DNA of 64,000 nucleotides. Origin: Paenibacillus macerans. Lineage in GTDB: Bacteria > Bacillota > Bacilli > Paenibacillales > Paenibacillaceae. The position numbers were made by a program, and so were the translations under genes. The notes beneath the pieces are model-generated. The model did no database searches. It was not told the DNA's origin and saw nothing but the letters and a program-made list of their open reading frames with translations. The stretch covers positions 558,001 to 622,000 of the forward strand of contig NZ_UGSI01000001.1 in NCBI RefSeq assembly GCF_900454495.1. Reading direction: 5' to 3'. Positions 33,539 through 42,843 of the stretch are shown one piece after another (within the stretch, counting starts at the first letter, position 1; every line of letters begins with the position of its first letter).

Positions 33539-34909
33539 ATGAATCGCTGGACACAGGTAGACCCCCTGATGGTGAATCAGGGGGAAATGGTGCTGCATAC
33601 TTTGCTGGAACGCGGGTTCCAGGCTTTTTTTGTCGGCGGCTGCGTACGCGATGAGCTGATGGGCCGGCCGGTTCACGATATGGATATCGCCACCTCGGCC
33701 AAACCGGAGGACGTGGTCGCGGTTTTTGAGCGCACGGTTCCGACGGGGATCGAGCACGGCACGGTTACGGTGCTGATGGATGACTATGCGTTCGAGGTGA
33801 CGACGTTCCGCAAGGAGTCGCAATACGAGGACCATCGCCGGCCGGCATCGGTGGAGTTCGTGGACGCCGTTAACGAGGATTTGCTGCGCCGCGATTTTAC
33901 GATGAACGCCATCGCCCGGGATATCGATGGGGCGCTTATCGATCCGTACGGAGGCCAAAGCGACATCAAACGCGGCTTGATCCGCTGCGTCGGCGCGGCC
34001 GAGGAGCGGTTCGAGGAGGACGCCCTGCGCATGCTGCGGGCGGTCCGCTTCGCTTCGGTGTTTGGCTTCCGCCCGGCCAAAAGCCTGTGGAAAGCGCTGC
34101 TGCGCGGCAAGGACAAGCTGTCCTACATCGCGATGGAGCGCGTGCGGACCGAGCTGGAGAAGGTCGTGCTCGGTCCGCGCCCGCTGCGCGGCCTGGCCTT
34201 GCTGGAGCGCAGCGGGCTGCTGCGGCATGTGAAGGCGGCGCTGCCGGAGGCCGTGGCGGGCGACGCGGAGCCGGAGCGGCAGAGCCAGGCGCGGCTGACG
34301 CGGCAGCTGCTTGCGGCCGCGCCGCGGCGGGAGCTGCTGACCGCGCTGCCGGAGCTGCCGCCGGAGCCGCAAGCGCTGCGCTGGTCGCTGCTGCTGCAGG
34401 CGCTTGGCACCGGCGGCGAAGACGTCATCCCGCTGATGAAACGGTGGACGTTTCCGAACAAGGCCGCCGAGGAGACGGCGGCGATCGTCCGCTTTGACGA
34501 GGCTTGGCGGCGGGCCGGGGCCGAGGAGCGCGATGCGGCGTCGCTTCGCCGCCGCTGGGTCGTCCTGCAGGTGACGCTCGGTCAAACGGCGGCTGCGTGT
34601 TGGCTAGGCCGGCAGGCTGCCGTATTGGCGGCTGCGCCTCTCTCCGAAGCGCAGCGGATAGCTGAACGGGAGCGGCTTGACCTCGCCCGGCGCTGGCATG
34701 GGGAAGTGCGGGCGCACGCCTTGTCCGAGCTGGCCGTCAGCGGCAAAGACGTGCTTGAGCTGACCGGTCAAAAAGGCGGCCCTTGGCTCGGCGAACTGAT
34801 GAAGCAGCTTCTTTTATCGGTCGCCGCCGGGGAGGTACATAACGATAAACAAGCGTTGCTGGAGTACGTGAAAGCGGGGTTAGACGTAGCATGGAAGCAA
34901 ACCGATTGA
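33539..34909 (+). CDS. cca: CCA-adding tRNA nucleotidyltransferase (Cca)
   Basis: Adds or repairs the CCA end of tRNA. The 456-residue class II enzyme shows FVGGCVRDELMGRPVHDMDIATSA (catalytic Asp pair DxD), RRDFTMNAIA, and the ERFxEDALRMLRAVRF motif. The C-terminal third is GC-rich and less conserved (many Ala/Arg/Glu). TTGGAGG lies before ATG 33539; the frame upstream to 33464 overlaps bshA and is not likely used. The end overlaps birA by 19 bases, as in related genomes. Confidence 0.95.
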   Translation: MNRWTQVDPLMVNQGEMVLHTLLERGFQAFFVGGCVRDELMGRPVHDMDIATSAKPEDVVAVFERTVPTGIEHGTVTVLMDDYAFEVTTFRKESQYEDHRRPASVEFVDAVNEDLLRRDFTMNAIARDIDGALIDPYGGQSDIKRGLIRCVGAAEERFEEDALRMLRAVRFASVFGFRPAKSLWKALLRGKDKLSYIAMERVRTELEKVVLGPRPLRGLALLERSGLLRHVKAALPEAVAGDAEPERQSQARLTRQLLAAAPRRELLTALPELPPEPQALRWSLLLQALGTGGEDVIPLMKRWTFPNKAAEETAAIVRFDEAWRRAGAEERDAASLRRRWVVLQVTLGQTAAACWLGRQAAVLAAAPLSEAQRIAERERLDLARRWHGEVRAHALSELAVSGKDVLELTGQKGGPWLGELMKQLLLSVAAGEVHNDKQALLEYVKAGLDVAWKQTD

Positions 34910-35871
34910 TCGACATGCTCCTGGAGCATCCGGGGCAATATATATCCGGAGAGGAGATCAGCCGCCGCCTTGCGATCAGCCGGACGGCGGTATGGAAGCA
35001 GATCGCCAAGCTGCGCGATGAGGGGTATGAGTTTGAATCCGCCCCGCGGCGCGGTTACCGGCTTATTCGCAAGCCCGACAAAATTGCCCATTCCGCCTTG
35101 GCGCGGGCGCTTGAGGGCCGCGCTCTGTTCGGGCGGCAAATCCGGCTGCTCGAACGGACGGTCTCCACGCAGGCGGAGGTTCGGGAGCTGGCCGAGGCCG
35201 GGGCTCCGTCCGGCACCCTGGTCGTCGCAGAGGAGCAGACGGGCGGCCGCGGCCGTCAGGGCCGGGCGTGGTATTCGCCGCCGGGCAAAGGCGTGTGGAT
35301 GAGCCTGCTGCTTCGCCCGGACCGGCAGCCGCTGTCCTTTGCGCCGCAGCTCACGCTGCTGATTGCGGTGGCCGTATGCCGCGCCGTGCGCCGGGCCGCC
35401 GGCGTCGATGCGGGGATCAAATGGCCCAACGATCTGCTTGTGCACGGCCGCAAGCTTTGCGGCATCCTCGTCGAATCGGTCGGCGAGGACGAGCTGATCC
35501 GCTACGCCATCGCCGGTATTGGGATCGACGTCAATCTGGAGGCCGAAGATATCCCTGAAGAGCTTCAGGACGTCGCGACGTCACTGTACATTGAAAGCGG
35601 CCGCCGCATCGACCGGGCCGAGCTGATCGGGATGGTGCTGGCGGAGCTGGAACAGCTGTATGAGCTATACATTCAAGAGGGCTTTGCGCCGATCGGCCAT
35701 CTGTGGGAAGCTTTATCGGTTACCCTGGGCCAGCGGGTCACGGTCAAAACGCCCGCCGGAGACGTCAGCGGGCTGGCTACGGCTCTCGATCCTTCCGGGG
35801 CGCTGGTGCTGGCCGAAGATGACGGAAACATGCGCACTATTTTTTCCGGCGAAGTGCAAATTGGCGGATGA
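34891..35871 (+). CDS. birA: Biotin--[acetyl-CoA carboxylase] ligase and biotin operon repressor (BirA)
   Basis: Bifunctional BirA, 326 residues. An N-terminal winged helix (SGEEISRRLAISRTAVWKQIAKLRDEGYEFES) gives biotin-dependent repression. The central catalytic domain has the adenylate-binding loop GRGRQGRAWYSPPGKGVWMS and KWPNDL with the substrate lysine. A small SH3-like C-terminal domain (TVKTPAGDVSGLATALDPSGAL) follows. It starts within the end of cca. Targets are presumably biotin genes elsewhere. Confidence 0.95.
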   Translation: MEANRLIDMLLEHPGQYISGEEISRRLAISRTAVWKQIAKLRDEGYEFESAPRRGYRLIRKPDKIAHSALARALEGRALFGRQIRLLERTVSTQAEVRELAEAGAPSGTLVVAEEQTGGRGRQGRAWYSPPGKGVWMSLLLRPDRQPLSFAPQLTLLIAVAVCRAVRRAAGVDAGIKWPNDLLVHGRKLCGILVESVGEDELIRYAIAGIGIDVNLEAEDIPEELQDVATSLYIESGRRIDRAELIGMVLAELEQLYELYIQEGFAPIGHLWEALSVTLGQRVTVKTPAGDVSGLATALDPSGALVLAEDDGNMRTIFSGEVQIGG

Positions 35872-35890
35872 AAAACGTGACGCAATTTGT

Positions 35891-36076
35891 TATACTGTGC
35901 TCAGGAGGCGGTATCGGCACACGTTCGAACTGCACTCCCCAGCAGCTGTAGGTTAATGTGATGAAGCCTGCGTTGGATTCTGCTCTGAGCCGAAGAGGAC
36001 CGAGACAGAAGGAACGAAGCAAGTGACTCCTTCTATGCATTCGGACCTTTTTAGTGCCAAACTAAAAGGTTTTTTT
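35891..36076 (+). ncRNA. Structured leader RNA upstream of panB
   Basis: A -10-like TATACT at 35891-35896 begins a non-coding stretch that ends in a terminator at 36045-36076. It includes a hairpin AGAAGGA/TCCTTCT (36007-36013 with 36028-36034) enclosed by CCGA/TCGG, and a GTAGG/CCTGC stem near 35948-35971. A promoter, a folded leader and a terminator before a biosynthetic operon suggest attenuation. A Pan RNA motif is known upstream of panBCD in Firmicutes; this leader may be a relative, but the match was not verified. Confidence 0.45.
36045..36076 (+). terminator. Terminator or attenuator before panB
   Basis: ACCTTTTTAGT pairs with ACTAAAAGGT (one bulged T) around a GCCAA loop and continues into seven T. 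It lies 87 bases before the panB start. Confidence 0.8.
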
Positions 36077-36162
36077 GTCGTGCGCGTTTTTTCGTTGTAC
36101 AAAGGTACGCGGGTACGCGAATGGACGCGGCGCGGCAGGCCAAACCGAAGGAGATGGGAAAA

Positions 36163-37032
36163 TTGGCTGGAAAACAAGCATTAAACATCGTGAAATTGAA
36201 AAAAATGAAGCAGGACGGTACGCCGATTGCGATGATTACCGCCTACGATTATCCGTCGGCGCAATTGGCGGAAGAGGCCGGCGCGGATATGCTGCTCGTC
36301 GGCGATTCGCTCGGCAATGTGGTGCTGGGTTACGATACGACGATTCCGGTGACGCTGGACGATATGGTCCATCACAGCCGCGCGGTGGCTCGGGGGGCGC
36401 AGCATACGTTTATCGTGACGGATATGCCGTTTATGACGTATCACGGCAGCGTTGAAGAGACGCTGAAGAACGTCCGCCGCCTGATGCAGGAAGGGCATGC
36501 GCACGCGGTCAAGATGGAAGGAGGGGCGGAAATCGCCCTGGCCGTCCAGGCGATCGTGCAGGCCGGGGTGCCGGTGCTGGGCCATATCGGGCTCACGCCG
36601 CAGTCGGTCAACCAAATCGGCGGCTACCGCATCCAGGGCAAAGATGCGCAGGACGCCCGGCGCCTGCTGGAGGACGCCAAGGCGCTGGAGCGCGCGGGGG
36701 CGTTTGGGATCGTGCTGGAGCTGGTCACCGAGGAGGTGGCGGAGGCGATTTCCAAGGAGCTTTCCATTCCCACGATCGGCATCGGCGCCGGCCGCGGCTG
36801 CGACGGCCAGGTGCTCGTGTTTCACGATGTTCTTAAATATACCCCGGATTACCGGGACAAACGTTTCGTCAAAACGTATGCCGACATCGGAACGCAAATC
36901 CGCAGCGGCATTTCGGAATACGTACGCGAGGTCAAAACCCGCGCTTTCCCGGCTCAGGAGCATGTGTTCGCCGCGGAAGACGGCGTGCTTGAGACGTTGT
37001 ACGGCAAAGGAAAGGTGGAAACAAAAGCATGA
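36163..37032 (+). CDS. panB: 3-methyl-2-oxobutanoate hydroxymethyltransferase (PanB)
   Basis: PanB makes ketopantoate from alpha-ketoisovalerate and methylene-tetrahydrofolate. The 289-residue TIM barrel shows MITAYDYPSAQLAEEAG, VGDSLGNVVLGYDTT, DMPFMTY, KMEGG, GHIGLTPQ and GIGAGRGCDGQVLV. TTG 36163 is chosen because AAGGAG at 36148-36153 is 9 bases away, whereas the ATG at 36154 abuts the site. Its stop overlaps panC (ATGA). It is probably controlled by the leader and terminator upstream. Confidence 0.96.
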   Translation: MAGKQALNIVKLKKMKQDGTPIAMITAYDYPSAQLAEEAGADMLLVGDSLGNVVLGYDTTIPVTLDDMVHHSRAVARGAQHTFIVTDMPFMTYHGSVEETLKNVRRLMQEGHAHAVKMEGGAEIALAVQAIVQAGVPVLGHIGLTPQSVNQIGGYRIQGKDAQDARRLLEDAKALERAGAFGIVLELVTEEVAEAISKELSIPTIGIGAGRGCDGQVLVFHDVLKYTPDYRDKRFVKTYADIGTQIRSGISEYVREVKTRAFPAQEHVFAAEDGVLETLYGKGKVETKA

Positions 37033-37931
37033 AGACCTTTACGGAAATCCGGGCGCTTCGGGAGCATTTGCAGGCGGAGCGTTTTGCCGCGGCGGGGAAA
37101 GGGGAGGACCTGCGGGTTGGACTCGTCCCGACGATGGGCTACTTGCATGAAGGCCATGCCAGCTTGCTGCGCAAAGCGCGCGGCGAGAATGACCTCGTCG
37201 TGCTGAGCGTGTTCGTCAATCCGATCCAGTTCGGACCAAACGAAGATTTTGAACGGTATCCGCGCGATGCGGAAAAGGATTTGGCGCTCGCCGAACGGGA
37301 AGGCGTCGATGCTGTATTTATGCCGAGCGTAGAGGAAATGTATCCCCGCCCGACCTGGACCAAGGTCAAAGTCGCGGAGCTGACGGAACGCCTCTGCGGC
37401 GCTTCGCGGCCGGGGCATTTCGACGGCGTGACGACCGTCGTGAGCAAGCTGTTTCACATCGTGCAGCCGGCCCGCGCCTATTTCGGGCAAAAGGACGCCC
37501 AGCAGGTGGCCGTGATCGCCCAGATGACGGAGGATTTGAATTTTGACGTGGAGATCGTTCCGTGCCCGATCGTACGGGAGGCGGACGGCCTCGCGCTCAG
37601 TTCGCGCAACGTATATTTGAGCCCCGAGGAGCGCAAGGCGGCGCTCGTGCTGTCCAGAAGCCTTCTTCAGGCGCGGGAGAAAGCGCAAGCGGGCGGGGCG
37701 GTCACAGCCGGCGAAATCCGCGCGGATCTGACCCGGAGCATTGGCGGTGAACCGCTGGCCGATATCGATTACGTGGAGATCGCCGATTTTCCGGGACTGT
37801 CTCCGCTCGCCGACACTGAACGCCTTGACGATGCCGGCCGCGGCGCCGACGCGCTTATCGCGGTGGCCGTGAAGTTCGGCACGACGCGACTGATCGATAA
37901 CGTGATTTTGACCAAAAAGGGGATGGCCTAA
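37029..37931 (+). CDS. panC: Pantothenate synthetase (PanC)
   Basis: PanC condenses pantoate and beta-alanine with ATP. The 300-residue nucleotidyltransferase-fold enzyme has VPTMGYLHEGHASLLRKA (HxGH motif), FVNPIQFGPNEDFERYPR, YFGQKDAQQ, and the KMSKS-like ALSSRNVYLSPEER. It is translationally coupled to panB and followed at once by panD. Confidence 0.97.
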   Translation: MKTFTEIRALREHLQAERFAAAGKGEDLRVGLVPTMGYLHEGHASLLRKARGENDLVVLSVFVNPIQFGPNEDFERYPRDAEKDLALAEREGVDAVFMPSVEEMYPRPTWTKVKVAELTERLCGASRPGHFDGVTTVVSKLFHIVQPARAYFGQKDAQQVAVIAQMTEDLNFDVEIVPCPIVREADGLALSSRNVYLSPEERKAALVLSRSLLQAREKAQAGGAVTAGEIRADLTRSIGGEPLADIDYVEIADFPGLSPLADTERLDDAGRGADALIAVAVKFGTTRLIDNVILTKKGMA

Positions 37932-38315
37932 TTGTTCAGAACGATGATGAAATCAAAAATCCACCGCGCGACCGTGACCGAAGCGAATTTGAACTATGTC
38001 GGCAGCATTACGATCGATGAAGAGCTGATGGAGGCCGCCGATATTCTGGAGAACGAAAAAGTGCAGATCGTCAACAACAACAACGGCGCGCGCCTGGAAA
38101 CGTACGTGATTCCGGGACCGCGCGGCAGCGGCGTCATCTGCCTGAACGGCGCGGCCGCGCGGCTCGTGCAGCCCGGCGACAACGTCATTATCATTTCCTA
38201 CGCGGCGATGTCTCCCGAGGAAGTGCGCAGCCACCAGCCGACCGTCGTTTTCGTGGACGAAAGCAACCGGCCCGTGGAAAAAGCCCATCAGGAGCTGCAC
38301 GCGGCCATTCGTTAA
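37932..38315 (+). CDS. panD: Aspartate 1-decarboxylase (PanD)
   Basis: PanD makes beta-alanine from aspartate and is a pyruvoyl enzyme that cleaves itself between Gly24 and Ser25 in NYVGSITID. The 127-residue length is normal. Met1 is a TTG directly after the panC stop with AAGGGG 9 bases upstream; an ATG at 37944 is a weaker alternative. With panB and panC it gives the complete pantothenate branch. Confidence 0.96.
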   Translation: MFRTMMKSKIHRATVTEANLNYVGSITIDEELMEAADILENEKVQIVNNNNGARLETYVIPGPRGSGVICLNGAAARLVQPGDNVIIISYAAMSPEEVRSHQPTVVFVDESNRPVEKAHQELHAAIR

Positions 38316-38461
38316 ATAAACCCGTACCGCGCGCCTGAATTTCGCCGCCAATCGGAAGCAAATATATGCAATTGACGCTTGCGGGAATGAAAAGCCCGCC
38401 CGAAACAAAAAATGATCTTAAGGCTCGGACTGATTTCATTTTCGTTAAGGGTGGGATGCGA

Positions 38462-39094
38462 ATGATGTTTCAGCATGTTTTTGCGGAAATGAATGAGATG
38501 TTGGATGATATTTCGCGTAAATATCCGCTGGCCGCGGGCGCCCAAAAGCAGGAGCTCGCGCAAGCATGGCGACTGCTCAAGCACATGAGCGACGGGATCA
38601 TTGAAGAGTGGCTTTGTTTCGAAGAGAAGATGGCCGCGCTGCGCCAAAAATGGGGCAGCCTTGAAGCCGAGGAGGTCCTGTCGCTCCCCGAGATCGAAAC
38701 GGGTCCGTTTATCAAAGGACAAGGTTATTATAAATTGATGATGTTTCCCCAAGCGCTGGAGCAGTTTGAGCAGGTGCTGAAGCAGTATCCCGGCAGCGCG
38801 CTTGGCCGTACCTACCTGGCCATGTGCCATCTGCATCTGGAGCGAAGCGAGGAAGCCGCGCGGCAGTTTTGGCTCGTTCTGGAGAAAGCCGGAAACAAAA
38901 GGCTTCGCTCCATCATTTATAATGCGCTCGGCTGCATCGAGGCGCAAAAAGGCATTTTGGCCAAAGCCAAGGAATACTTTACCCTGGCTCATCACAGCGA
39001 TCCGTCCCTCGCCGAGCCTTTGGCGAATCTTGAGGCATGTTTGAGCAGCACGGGCAAATTGTATTATGGCAATGAATTGGCCTCTTTGCTGTAA
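38462..39094 (+). CDS. TPR-repeat protein
   Basis: A 210-residue soluble protein with helical N-terminus and tetratricopeptide-like units in the second half (GQGYYKLMMFPQALEQFEQVLKQYPGSALG near residue 90, then ARQFWLVLEKAGNKRLRSIIYNALGCIEAQKG). AAGGGTGGG is 6 bases before ATG 38462; the frame upstream to 38366 has no start signal. Partner and function unknown. It lies alone between panD and dinG and has its own terminator. Confidence 0.82.
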   Translation: MMFQHVFAEMNEMLDDISRKYPLAAGAQKQELAQAWRLLKHMSDGIIEEWLCFEEKMAALRQKWGSLEAEEVLSLPEIETGPFIKGQGYYKLMMFPQALEQFEQVLKQYPGSALGRTYLAMCHLHLERSEEAARQFWLVLEKAGNKRLRSIIYNALGCIEAQKGILAKAKEYFTLAHHSDPSLAEPLANLEACLSSTGKLYYGNELASLL

Positions 39095-39142
39095 ACCGTC
39101 TTAATCGTTGGCATGATCGAACTTTTTATGGCAGAACCGGTT

Positions 39143-39190
39143 GAGCGATGCGTAAGTCCGCCCATGAGCGCGGGCGCATCGCTCTTTTAT
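39143..39190 (+). terminator. Terminator after TPR gene
   Basis: GAGCGATGCG and CGCATCGCTC pair perfectly around a GC-rich loop and are followed by TTTTATTTT. Confidence 0.85.
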
Positions 39191-39291
39191 TTTGTGATTT
39201 TAATTACACATAACGCCCGGCATGAATTTTCAAATCGCTCTTCTTCTGTTATGCTGTATTAGAGACTGGAACGAAAGGGACTTAAAAAGCA

Positions 39292-42174
39292 ATGAAATAT
39301 GCCGTGCTCGATTTTGAAACGACGGGCAACCAGTCCTCCGATGAAATTATTCAAGTGGGACTTGCCATTATAGAACCGGATAAGTCGATTTCGCAGGTAT
39401 ACAACTCCTTCGTCAAACCGGGAATACCGATTCCGCCGTTCATCACGGGGTTGACCGGCATCACCGAAGACGATGTCAAGGATGCGCCGGACCTCGACGA
39501 AGTGATGATGGAGATGGTTCCGCTGCTGAACGATGTAGTGCTGGTCGGGCACAATGTCGCTTTCGACTTCAACTATCTGCAAAGCGCTTTGGACAAAACG
39601 GGTTATCTGCCGTTTACGGGGCGGATTCTGGATACGATGGACTTCCTGAAAATCCTCTTTCCTTCGCTGACCTCCTATCAGCTGGGGCTTGTGGCCGCCG
39701 AATTCGAGGTGCAGCACGAGCGTCCGCACCAGGCGGACAGCGACGCCTTGGCGACGGCGCTGATTTTTCTGAAATGCCTGGAGGAATGCGAGCGGCTGCC
39801 GCTGTTGACCCTGCAGCGCCTGGCGGATTTGTTTGCGGGCGAGGACAGCGACCTCGGCTGGTTTTTCGATGCCATGGTCCAGGAGAAGGAACGCGAAACG
39901 GAGCAAAGCGATGACGGTTACATCTTTTATCGCCAGTTCGCGCTGCAGGCCGAGGATTGGATGGATATCGAATCTCCGCGGGGCGCTATGGCGGACAATC
40001 CGCTGGAGGGTGTGTCCTTTGAGCAGTTCATGGAGCAGGTGAGGGAGCGGCTGCGCGAAAGGCTGCCCCAATACGAGGAGCGCGATGCTCAGAACAAGAT
40101 GCTGGAGGAAGTGAGCCGGGCTTTTAACGATGACAAGCATCTGCTGATCGAAGCGGGGACCGGAACGGGGAAATCGCTTGGTTACTTGCTGCCCGCGATC
40201 TACCATAGCGTCAAACGGGAAGAAAAAGTAATGGTCAGCACGCATACCATCAACCTGCAGGAGCAGCTTCGGGAAAGAGACGTTCCGCTGCTCGCCGAGG
40301 TGGTGCCGTTTCCTTTCCTGGCTGCCGTATTTAAAGGCAGGCAGCATTATTTGTGCTTGCGCAAATTTGAACATAAAATAAATAGAAGAGACTTTGCCAC
40401 GCCGAAAGAAGAGGTGATGACGGCGGCGCAATTGGTAGTGTGGCTGACGCAAACGGTCAACGGCGACGATGAAGAGCTCAATTTGGGCAATCGCGGCGGC
40501 GATTTCTGGGAAACGGTGGCCAGCGAGTCGGACTCCTGTCTCGGGCGGTCCTGCCCATGGTTCCGCAAATGCTTCTACCATCGGGCCAAACATGAAGCCG
40601 GGGTCGCCGATGTGGTCATTACGAACCACTCCAAGCTGTTTACCGATATCCAGGCCGGGCATCAGCTGCTGCCGGGATACGAGCGTCTGGTCATCGACGA
40701 GGCCCATCATTTGGAGGATGTGGCGGGGAAACACCTGGGCATTCATATGAAGTATTTTACTGTCATTCATACGCTCACCCGGCTGTTTAAAGACAGCAAG
40801 ACCGGCCAGCTGCCAAATCTCCGCATCGCTTTGCAGGCGGCGGGGGGCGAAAAAACGGGCGAATGGTGCCAGGTCATCGACGAAATGTACCCGACGCTGA
40901 TCGATGTGAAGGAAAGCTGGGACAAGCTCAGCGAGCTGCTGTTTGCCCTGATGCCGGAACGGAGCGACGCCGCGCCCGGCGATCCGGGCCAATTCGTTTA
41001 CCGCCTGCTTCCGCTAAAGAAACCGAAAGAATGGGATAAGCTGCTGGCGCTGGAGAACCAGATCTATGTCTCGCTAGGGGACGTGCTCCGCAAAGGCGAC
41101 CGGATGCTGGCGCAAATCCGGGAAGAGCAGGAGGATTACGGTTCCGAAAGCCTCCTGACCGACATCAACGGGTTATTCAAGGATTTGGCCAACGAGCGGG
41201 AGGCCCTGCGTTTCTTCATGAAGCTGGAGAACGAGGAGACGGTGTACTGGATGGAAGCGAACGGGAATTTCCGCAGCCGCTCCCTGCAGATGTATGCCGT
41301 TCCGATCGACGTTAGCGCGCAATTGAAGGAATACTTTTTCGACAGAAAAAAAAGCGTGGTGATGACCTCGGCGACGCTGTCGGTCGACAAGTCGTTCCAG
41401 TATATGATCGAACAGCTGGGACTGACGGAAGCGGCCGGGGAAGGACGGCTGAACACGGCGATGCTGCCGTCGCCGTTTGATTACCGCAGCCAGGCGCTGC
41501 TCGTCATCCCGCGCGATTTTCCGAGCGTAAAGGGGAGCGTGGGCGACGACCATTTCGTCAGCACGCTGGTGCGTTCGCTCGCCGATACCGCGGTTGCGAC
41601 GCAAGGCCGCATGCTGGTGCTGTTCACATCGTACCGGATGCTGCGGCAGGTTTACGAGCCGTTGAAGGAGCTATTGTCGGCGCAAGGAATCACGGTCATC
41701 GGCCAGGGGATGGACAGCGGCAGCCGCAGCAAGCTGACCCGGCGCTTTCAGGGCCAGGCGGCGTCCGTGCTGCTGGGGACGAGCAGCTTCTGGGAAGGCG
41801 TGGACATTCCGGGCGAAGCGTTGACGAGCCTGGCGATCGTCCGCCTGCCCTTCCAGCCCCCCAACCATCCGCTGGTGGAAGCGAAAAGCGAACGGCTGCA
41901 GAAGGAGAAGAAAAATCCTTTCATGAAACTGTCCGTGCCCCAGGCGGTCATCCGCTTCAAGCAGGGATTCGGCAGGCTCGTCCGCTCCTCGCAGGACCGG
42001 GGGATCGTGGTTGTTTACGATACCCGCATCTTGGAGTCTTACTACGGGAAATACTTTTTATATTCACTGCCCGGGCCGAAGATGGAGCATATGCCGCTCA
42101 CTCAGATGGTTCCGCGCATATCGGAATGGTTAAATCCGGGAGACGAAAACGTCTCTAAGTCCGCGTCAGAATAG
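39292..42174 (+). CDS. dinG: DinG-type helicase with N-terminal exonuclease domain
   Basis: A 960-residue two-part protein. Residues 1-170 form a DEDDh exonuclease of the DnaQ/epsilon type (LDFETTGNQ, GHNVAFDFNYL, HQADSDA). Residues about 250-950 are a superfamily 2 XPD/DinG-like helicase, with Walker A EAGTGTGKSLGYLLPA, DEAHH box, FWEGVDIPGEALTSL and QGFGRLVRSSQDRG. Four cysteines between motifs (CLRKFEH, SCLGRSCPWFRKCFYH) could hold an iron-sulfur cluster. This exonuclease-helicase fusion is normal for Gram-positive DinG. Confidence 0.95.
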   Translation: MKYAVLDFETTGNQSSDEIIQVGLAIIEPDKSISQVYNSFVKPGIPIPPFITGLTGITEDDVKDAPDLDEVMMEMVPLLNDVVLVGHNVAFDFNYLQSALDKTGYLPFTGRILDTMDFLKILFPSLTSYQLGLVAAEFEVQHERPHQADSDALATALIFLKCLEECERLPLLTLQRLADLFAGEDSDLGWFFDAMVQEKERETEQSDDGYIFYRQFALQAEDWMDIESPRGAMADNPLEGVSFEQFMEQVRERLRERLPQYEERDAQNKMLEEVSRAFNDDKHLLIEAGTGTGKSLGYLLPAIYHSVKREEKVMVSTHTINLQEQLRERDVPLLAEVVPFPFLAAVFKGRQHYLCLRKFEHKINRRDFATPKEEVMTAAQLVVWLTQTVNGDDEELNLGNRGGDFWETVASESDSCLGRSCPWFRKCFYHRAKHEAGVADVVITNHSKLFTDIQAGHQLLPGYERLVIDEAHHLEDVAGKHLGIHMKYFTVIHTLTRLFKDSKTGQLPNLRIALQAAGGEKTGEWCQVIDEMYPTLIDVKESWDKLSELLFALMPERSDAAPGDPGQFVYRLLPLKKPKEWDKLLALENQIYVSLGDVLRKGDRMLAQIREEQEDYGSESLLTDINGLFKDLANEREALRFFMKLENEETVYWMEANGNFRSRSLQMYAVPIDVSAQLKEYFFDRKKSVVMTSATLSVDKSFQYMIEQLGLTEAAGEGRLNTAMLPSPFDYRSQALLVIPRDFPSVKGSVGDDHFVSTLVRSLADTAVATQGRMLVLFTSYRMLRQVYEPLKELLSAQGITVIGQGMDSGSRSKLTRRFQGQAASVLLGTSSFWEGVDIPGEALTSLAIVRLPFQPPNHPLVEAKSERLQKEKKNPFMKLSVPQAVIRFKQGFGRLVRSSQDRGIVVVYDTRILESYYGKYFLYSLPGPKMEHMPLTQMVPRISEWLNPGDENVSKSASE

Positions 42175-42186
42175 GGGGATAAACGT

Positions 42187-42843
42187 ATGAAATCCGAAAA
42201 AATTTCCGATGCCGTCGTCCGCCGGCTGCCGGTGTATTTGCGGTTCCTCAACGAGCTGAGCCGGCGCGAAGTGCCTACGGTGTCCTCGCAGGAGCTCGGC
42301 CAGAAGCTGGACCTCAACCCGGCCCAGATCCGCAAGGATCTGGCCTACTTCGGCGATTTCGGGCGAAAGGGCATCGGCTACGATGTCGCGTATTTGATCG
42401 AGAAAATCCAGCAAATCCTCAACTTGGACCAGCAGATCAACGTTGCGCTGGTCGGCGCCGGTAATTTGGGGCAGGCGCTTTCGAATTACAACGCTTATTT
42501 GAAAGACAACATGAAAATCGTGGCGGTGTTCGACGCCTCTCCGGCCAAGATCGGCACGCAAATCAACAACATCACGATCCAGCCGATCGAAGACCTGACG
42601 GAAACGGTGCGGGAGAAAAATGTCCGGATCGGGATCATTACCGTCCCGGATTACGAAGCGCAGCGCGTGGCGGATCAATTGGTGGCGGCGGGAATCGGGG
42701 CCATTCTGAACTTCGCTCCGACGATTTTGAAGGTGCCGCCGGAAGTCCGCATCCATGCCGCCGATTTCACGACCGATTTGCTCAGTCTGGCTTATTATTT
42801 GAATGATGGAAACGGAAAGGAACAACCTGCCCATGAGTCGTAA
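42187..42843 (+). CDS. rex: Redox-sensing transcriptional repressor Rex
   Basis: Rex reads the NADH/NAD ratio and represses fermentative and respiratory genes when NADH is low. The 218-residue protein has a winged-helix domain (LPVYLRFLNELSRREVPTVSSQELG, NPAQIRKDLAYFGDFGRKG) and a Rossmann domain (GAGNLGQALSNY). It lies 12 bases after dinG, and its end overlaps mtaD by 11 bases. Possible targets in view include qcrABC and the ackA region, but no convincing Rex box was found. Confidence 0.96.
   Translation: MKSEKISDAVVRRLPVYLRFLNELSRREVPTVSSQELGQKLDLNPAQIRKDLAYFGDFGRKGIGYDVAYLIEKIQQILNLDQQINVALVGAGNLGQALSNYNAYLKDNMKIVAVFDASPAKIGTQINNITIQPIEDLTETVREKNVRIGIITVPDYEAQRVADQLVAAGIGAILNFAPTILKVPPEVRIHAADFTTDLLSLAYYLNDGNGKEQPAHES

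Noticed and set aside
34087..34497. Ala/Gly-rich frame inside cca
   Set aside because: High GC gives long spurious frames in this stretch; composition is extreme and cca motifs are intact.
35891..36076. T-box leader upstream of panB
   Set aside because: The conserved antiterminator sequence with GGTGG and ACCGCG is not present.
36121..36162. Longer panB starting at ATG 36121 or 36154
   Set aside because: 36121 has no ribosome site, and 36154 abuts the AAGGAG; TTG 36163 has correct spacing.
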